Origin: Mesonia ostreae
GTDB taxonomy: Bacteria; Bacteroidota; Bacteroidia; Flavobacteriales; Flavobacteriaceae
Reading direction: 5' to 3'
DNA: 64,000 nt
NCBI RefSeq assembly: GCF_031845265.1
Contig: NZ_JAVRBG010000015.1
Coordinates: 17,100-81,099, forward strand
The notes beneath the pieces are model-generated. The model saw only the letters and a list, made by a program, of their open reading frames with translations, was not told the origin of the DNA and did no database searches. This document shows, one piece after another, positions 60,892 to 64,000 of the stretch. A program made the translations under genes and the position numbers. The stretch's first letter is position 1; each line of letters begins with the position of its first letter.

Positions 60892-60899
60892 TATTTTTG
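60892..60899 (+). promoter_or_regulatory. -7 promoter box (TATTTTTG) for nirK
   Basis: Exact TAnnTTTG, 40 bp before the nirK ATG at 60940. Confidence 0.6.
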
Positions 60900-60939
60900 A
60901 ATTAAATAAAAATCATTTTTACAACTAAATAACTACACT

Positions 60940-62415
60940 ATGAACCAATCATCAGTATTAACATCCAACAAACTTTTAAAGGGCATATTGCTATCTTTTC
61001 TAGTAATTGTGACTCTAGCTTGTAATTCCGAAAAAAAAGAAAAATCTTATTCTAGTTCTGCAGATATTAAGGTAGGAATGGAAATGAATGCCAAGACAAC
61101 TGCTCCGCCGCACGTTCCAAGTCCTACTGCGGATAGATCAGCCAAACGCTTGATTGTGGATATGGAGATATTAGAAGAAACGGGAACTATGACAGATGGA
61201 GTAGAATATGTGTATTGGACTTTTGATGGTACAGTACCTGGAAGCTTTATTCGAACTAAAATAGGTGATGAGATAGAATTCCATCTTAAAAATCACCCAG
61301 ATAATAAACTGCCACATAATATAGATTTGCACGCGGTAAATGGACCCGGTGGTGGTGCAGTTTCCTCTTTTGTGGCTCCAGGTCACGAAACTGTTTTCTC
61401 TTTTAAAGTACTTAATCCAGGCTTGTATGTTTACCATTGTGCAACCGCACCCGTGGGAATGCATATTGCCAACGGGATGTATGGTTTAATTTTGGTAGAG
61501 CCAGAAGAAGGTTTAGAGCCAGTAGATAGAGAATACTATGTAATGCAGGGAGATTTCTATACCAAAGGAGATTTTGGAGAGCCAGGCTTACAAGCTTTTG
61601 ATATGAAAAAAGCCATTGAAGAAGATGCAGATTATGTGGTCTTTAACGGAAAAGTAGGATCTATGACGGGTGACAATGCTTTGGCAGCAAAAGTAGGAGA
61701 GACCGTACGTTTATTTGTTGGCAATGGTGGTCCAAACTTGGTTTCTAGTTTTCACGTAATTGGTGAAATCTTTGACAAAGTGCACGTGGAAGGTGGTGAC
61801 CTTATAAATGAGAATGTACAAACTACATTAATACCCGCCGGTGGAGCCGCTATTGTAGAGTTTAAAATAGATGCCCCAGGAGAATATATTATTGTAGACC
61901 ACTCTATATTTAGAGCTTTTAATAAAGGAGCCTTGGCACAAATAAATGCTACAGGAGACGATAATAAACATATCTACGCAGGGAAAATTCAAGAAGGTAT
62001 CTATTTGCCAGAAGGAGGAGACATTCAAGAAATGCCTATTTCTGAAGAAGAACAAGCTGAAAAATCTAAACCATTGGCAGATTTATCTTTTGATGAAAAA
62101 ATGGAAAGAGGTAAAAATGTGTATGGAAGAGCTTGCCTCGCTTGTCACCAATCTGCCGGACAAGGAATTGCTAGTGCTTTCCCACCCTTAGCGAAGTCTG
62201 ATTATCTAAATGCAGATGTAGATAGAGCGATAGAGATTTCATTGTATGGTAAAACTGGTGAAATTACTGTAAATGGTGAAAAGTATAATAGTGTAATGCC
62301 TTCTCAAGGTCTTAGTGATGTAGAAGCAGCAAGCGTACTAACTTATATTTATAACAGCTGGGACAATAATAAAACAGATGTTACCGTAGCAATGGTGAAA
62401 GCCAAGCGTAGATAA
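60940..62415 (+). CDS. nirK: Copper nitrite reductase NirK with C-terminal cytochrome c, lipoprotein
   Basis: Reduces nitrite to nitric oxide. Lipoprotein signal with LACN at Cys28. Two cupredoxin domains: type 1 copper ligands His126, Cys167, His175, Met180; type 2 copper ligands His131, His166, His321; catalytic Asp129 and His272. All are present, so it should be active. A fused cytochrome c domain (about 385-475) has CLACH (Cys399, Cys402, His403) and likely axial Met453, giving a built-in electron donor. 491 residues. First gene of nirK - nirV-like - SCO. Motifs match the class with tethered haem c. Confidence 0.94.
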   Translation: MNQSSVLTSNKLLKGILLSFLVIVTLACNSEKKEKSYSSSADIKVGMEMNAKTTAPPHVPSPTADRSAKRLIVDMEILEETGTMTDGVEYVYWTFDGTVPGSFIRTKIGDEIEFHLKNHPDNKLPHNIDLHAVNGPGGGAVSSFVAPGHETVFSFKVLNPGLYVYHCATAPVGMHIANGMYGLILVEPEEGLEPVDREYYVMQGDFYTKGDFGEPGLQAFDMKKAIEEDADYVVFNGKVGSMTGDNALAAKVGETVRLFVGNGGPNLVSSFHVIGEIFDKVHVEGGDLINENVQTTLIPAGGAAIVEFKIDAPGEYIIVDHSIFRAFNKGALAQINATGDDNKHIYAGKIQEGIYLPEGGDIQEMPISEEEQAEKSKPLADLSFDEKMERGKNVYGRACLACHQSAGQGIASAFPPLAKSDYLNADVDRAIEISLYGKTGEITVNGEKYNSVMPSQGLSDVEAASVLTYIYNSWDNNKTDVTVAMVKAKRR

Positions 62416-62445
62416 TATATTTTCAAATTTAAAACTATAATTGCC

Positions 62446-63216
62446 ATGTTTTTCAAGTATGTACTTAGAGGTTTACTATTATGGATTCCATTTTTGGCCC
62501 AAGCACAAATGGAAAACATGGCAGTCATAGAAAAAGGTTCTTATGTTCCTCTTTACGGAAGAGATTCTCTAAGAGTTAAAATAGATCGATTTGCATTAGA
62601 TGTGTATCCAGTAACCAATGCAGATTTTAAAAAATTTTTAAAAGAATATCCTGAATGGCAAAAAGATAAGGTTAAAGCCTTATTTGCAGATGGCAATTAT
62701 TTACGTCATTGGGATGCAAATGGTTCACTTAAAAAAGGAGAATCACTTAAAGCTCCAGTAACAAATGTTTCTTATTTTGCTGCAAAAAAATACTGCGAAT
62801 GTCAAGGCAAACGTTTGCCAACCTTAGATGAGTGGGAGTATGTAGCAATGGCAGATGAAACCACAGCAGATGCTAGAGTAAAAGATAGCTATAATGAATT
62901 TATACTAAGTTGGTATGAGAAACCCAATTCTTTTCATCAAGAAGTTGGTAGTACGTTTAAAAACTATTGGAACATTTATGATATGCATGGTTTGGTTTGG
63001 GAATGGACGTCAGACTTTAATTCGGTTATGATTTCTGGTGAATCTAGAAGAGATGTGGATAAAGATAATAATTTGTTTTGCGGTAGTGCAGCCATCGGTT
63101 CTTCAGACTTAATGAATTATGCCGCTTTTATGCGTTACGCTTTTCGCGGAAGTATTAAAGCAAATTACGGAGTGCGGAACTTAGGATTTAGATGTGCAAA
63201 AACGATAAACAAATAA
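62446..63216 (+). CDS. Formylglycine-generating-enzyme-like protein (NirV-like)
   Basis: 256-residue exported protein (signal ending FLAQAQ) with the sulfatase-modifying-factor fold: IDRFALDVYPVTNADFKKFL, PVTNVSYFAAKKYCECQGKRLPTLDEWEY (shortened), DMHGLVWEWTSDF and a C-terminal GVRNLGFRCAK. NirV proteins of this family are often linked to nirK. It lies 30 bp after nirK. Possibly it helps mature or couple NirK; activity as a formylglycine enzyme is not expected in the periplasm without proof. Confidence 0.88.
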   Translation: MFFKYVLRGLLLWIPFLAQAQMENMAVIEKGSYVPLYGRDSLRVKIDRFALDVYPVTNADFKKFLKEYPEWQKDKVKALFADGNYLRHWDANGSLKKGESLKAPVTNVSYFAAKKYCECQGKRLPTLDEWEYVAMADETTADARVKDSYNEFILSWYEKPNSFHQEVGSTFKNYWNIYDMHGLVWEWTSDFNSVMISGESRRDVDKDNNLFCGSAAIGSSDLMNYAAFMRYAFRGSIKANYGVRNLGFRCAKTINK

Positions 63217-63229
63217 ACTAAACAAGACG

Positions 63230-63850
63230 ATGAAGATTTATAAGTATATCATATTAGCGCTAGTAGTAATTCATCTAGGAAGCTGTCGAAACGAACCTAA
63301 GAAAGAGGTTGCAGAAACTAAAGAAAGCAAAGTGGAAACCAATGAAGAAGAAGAATTGCCTGGTCTTTCTATTTATAACCTACCCACCAAATGGACTACT
63401 CATAACGACAAGGAAATAGAACTGAAAGATTTAAAAGGCGATGTTCTAGTTATGGTAATGATTTACACATCGTGTCAAGCTGCTTGTCCGCGTTTAGTTG
63501 CAGATATGCGAAATATACACAAGAAAGTATCAGATAAAGCCAATAAGAAAACAAAGTATGTCTTTGTAAGCATAGATCCCGAAGTAGACACTACAGAAAG
63601 GCTAAAAACTTTTGCTAAAGAAAATGAAATGGATAGTGAGGAGTACTTGTTTTTACGCGGTACAAAAGAGGATACTAGAGAATTTGCTGCGGTTTTGGCG
63701 GTAAGTTATAAAAGTATTTCACCCATAGATTTTTCGCATTCCAATATTATAAGTGTTTTCGATAAACAGGGAGTTATGCAGTATCAAAAAGAAGGTTTAG
63801 GGGAAGATGACTCTGAAACTATAAAAACAATTCAAGAGCTAGCAAAGTAA
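63230..63850 (+). CDS. SCO family copper chaperone-like lipoprotein
   Basis: 206 residues, lipoprotein signal (HLGSC, Cys19) and a charged linker, then a thioredoxin-like SCO domain. The copper ligands are CQAAC (Cys82, Cys86) and His170 in DFSHSN. SCO proteins insert copper into Cu(A) sites or act as thiol-disulfide reductants. Here, 13 bp after the NirV-like gene, it is well placed to supply copper to NirK (inference). Last gene of the visible cluster; the 150 bp after it contain no gene within the window. Confidence 0.92.
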   Translation: MKIYKYIILALVVIHLGSCRNEPKKEVAETKESKVETNEEEELPGLSIYNLPTKWTTHNDKEIELKDLKGDVLVMVMIYTSCQAACPRLVADMRNIHKKVSDKANKKTKYVFVSIDPEVDTTERLKTFAKENEMDSEEYLFLRGTKEDTREFAAVLAVSYKSISPIDFSHSNIISVFDKQGVMQYQKEGLGEDDSETIKTIQELAK

Positions 63851-64000
63851 GCTATTTTGAAGTGTAAGAAATATAAAAAATTAGAATTCAGTAGTTAAAT
63901 ATCTACTTTTACTATAATCTAACCTTGAATTCAACCTATAAACGCAACTTTTAGCGGAAATAATATAATTATTTTTCAGAAGGAAAGAAGGGATTATTTC

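Overview
The window reads as a stretch of chromosome from a marine-type member of the Flavobacteriaceae (Bacteroidota). The evidence is low GC, several secreted proteins with a type IX secretion (T9SS) type A C-terminal sorting domain, the gliding-associated lipoprotein GldI, BamD followed by a Bacteroidota-type omega subunit, DUF families typical of the phylum (DUF4835, DUF5683, DUF5686, DUF6913), many lipoproteins, no clear Shine-Dalgarno sequences, and Bacteroidota-style promoters with a TAnnTTTG (or TAnnTTTA) -7 box. Gene density is high. I see no tRNA, rRNA, CRISPR array or insertion sequence. The first gene is cut by the window edge.

Layout. 1-7.2 kb: LOG-family hydrolase, ligA, a degenerate palindromic repeat region, an orphan membrane protein, a 5'-nucleotidase split into two genes, and an M61 peptidase. 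7.5-14.8 kb: a housekeeping run DUF6913-dapA, bamD-rpoZ-coaBC-DUF4835, recN, fabI. 14.9-23.1 kb: a large T9SS adhesin-like protein, glycosyltransferase-YbbR-coaE, and a histidine kinase/response regulator pair. 23.2-30.2 kb (minus): miaA, ion channel, exonuclease/GIY-YIG, YggS, DUF1015, 3-hydroxyacyl-CoA dehydrogenase, Gfo/Idh oxidoreductase. 30.3-40.6 kb: T9SS protein, pcm, a pair of 137-bp repeats, DUF5686 barrel, smpB, lipoproteins, and the nrnA-gldI-cyclophilin/FKBP operon. 40.9-46.9 kb: ndk, then the most accessory part of the window. It holds two paralogous T9SS proteins, a two-gene lipoprotein cassette and a broken copy of a DUF721 gene, produced by a tandem duplication. 46.9-54.3 kb: recF (with DUF721 and a lipoprotein), then TPR protein-ribH-small membrane protein-mutL-two rhomboids-EEP phosphatase. 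54.4-60.8 kb (minus): a 105-bp palindrome, then the operon parA-parB-DUF5683-dapB-lepB-wbqC and a dienoyl-CoA-reductase-like SDR. 60.9-63.9 kb: a nitrite-reduction cluster of NirK fused to cytochrome c, a NirV-like protein and SCO.

The most interesting signal is at 44836-44867. A putative lipoprotein gene has a good promoter and an ATG followed by three perfect tandem copies of an 8-bp unit. As sequenced, that ATG is out of frame with the long downstream ORF. One extra copy of the unit would restore a complete lipoprotein signal peptide. This looks like an on/off phase-variation switch caught in the off state. The same gene also carries a (CCT)6 tract encoding a glycine run. Next in interest are the duplication/insertion structure around that gene, a family of short GCGGAA-containing palindromes scattered through genes, the long intergenic palindromic repeats, and a symmetrical operator candidate at the nirK promoter. 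All functional calls are from reading the sequence; no database search was run.
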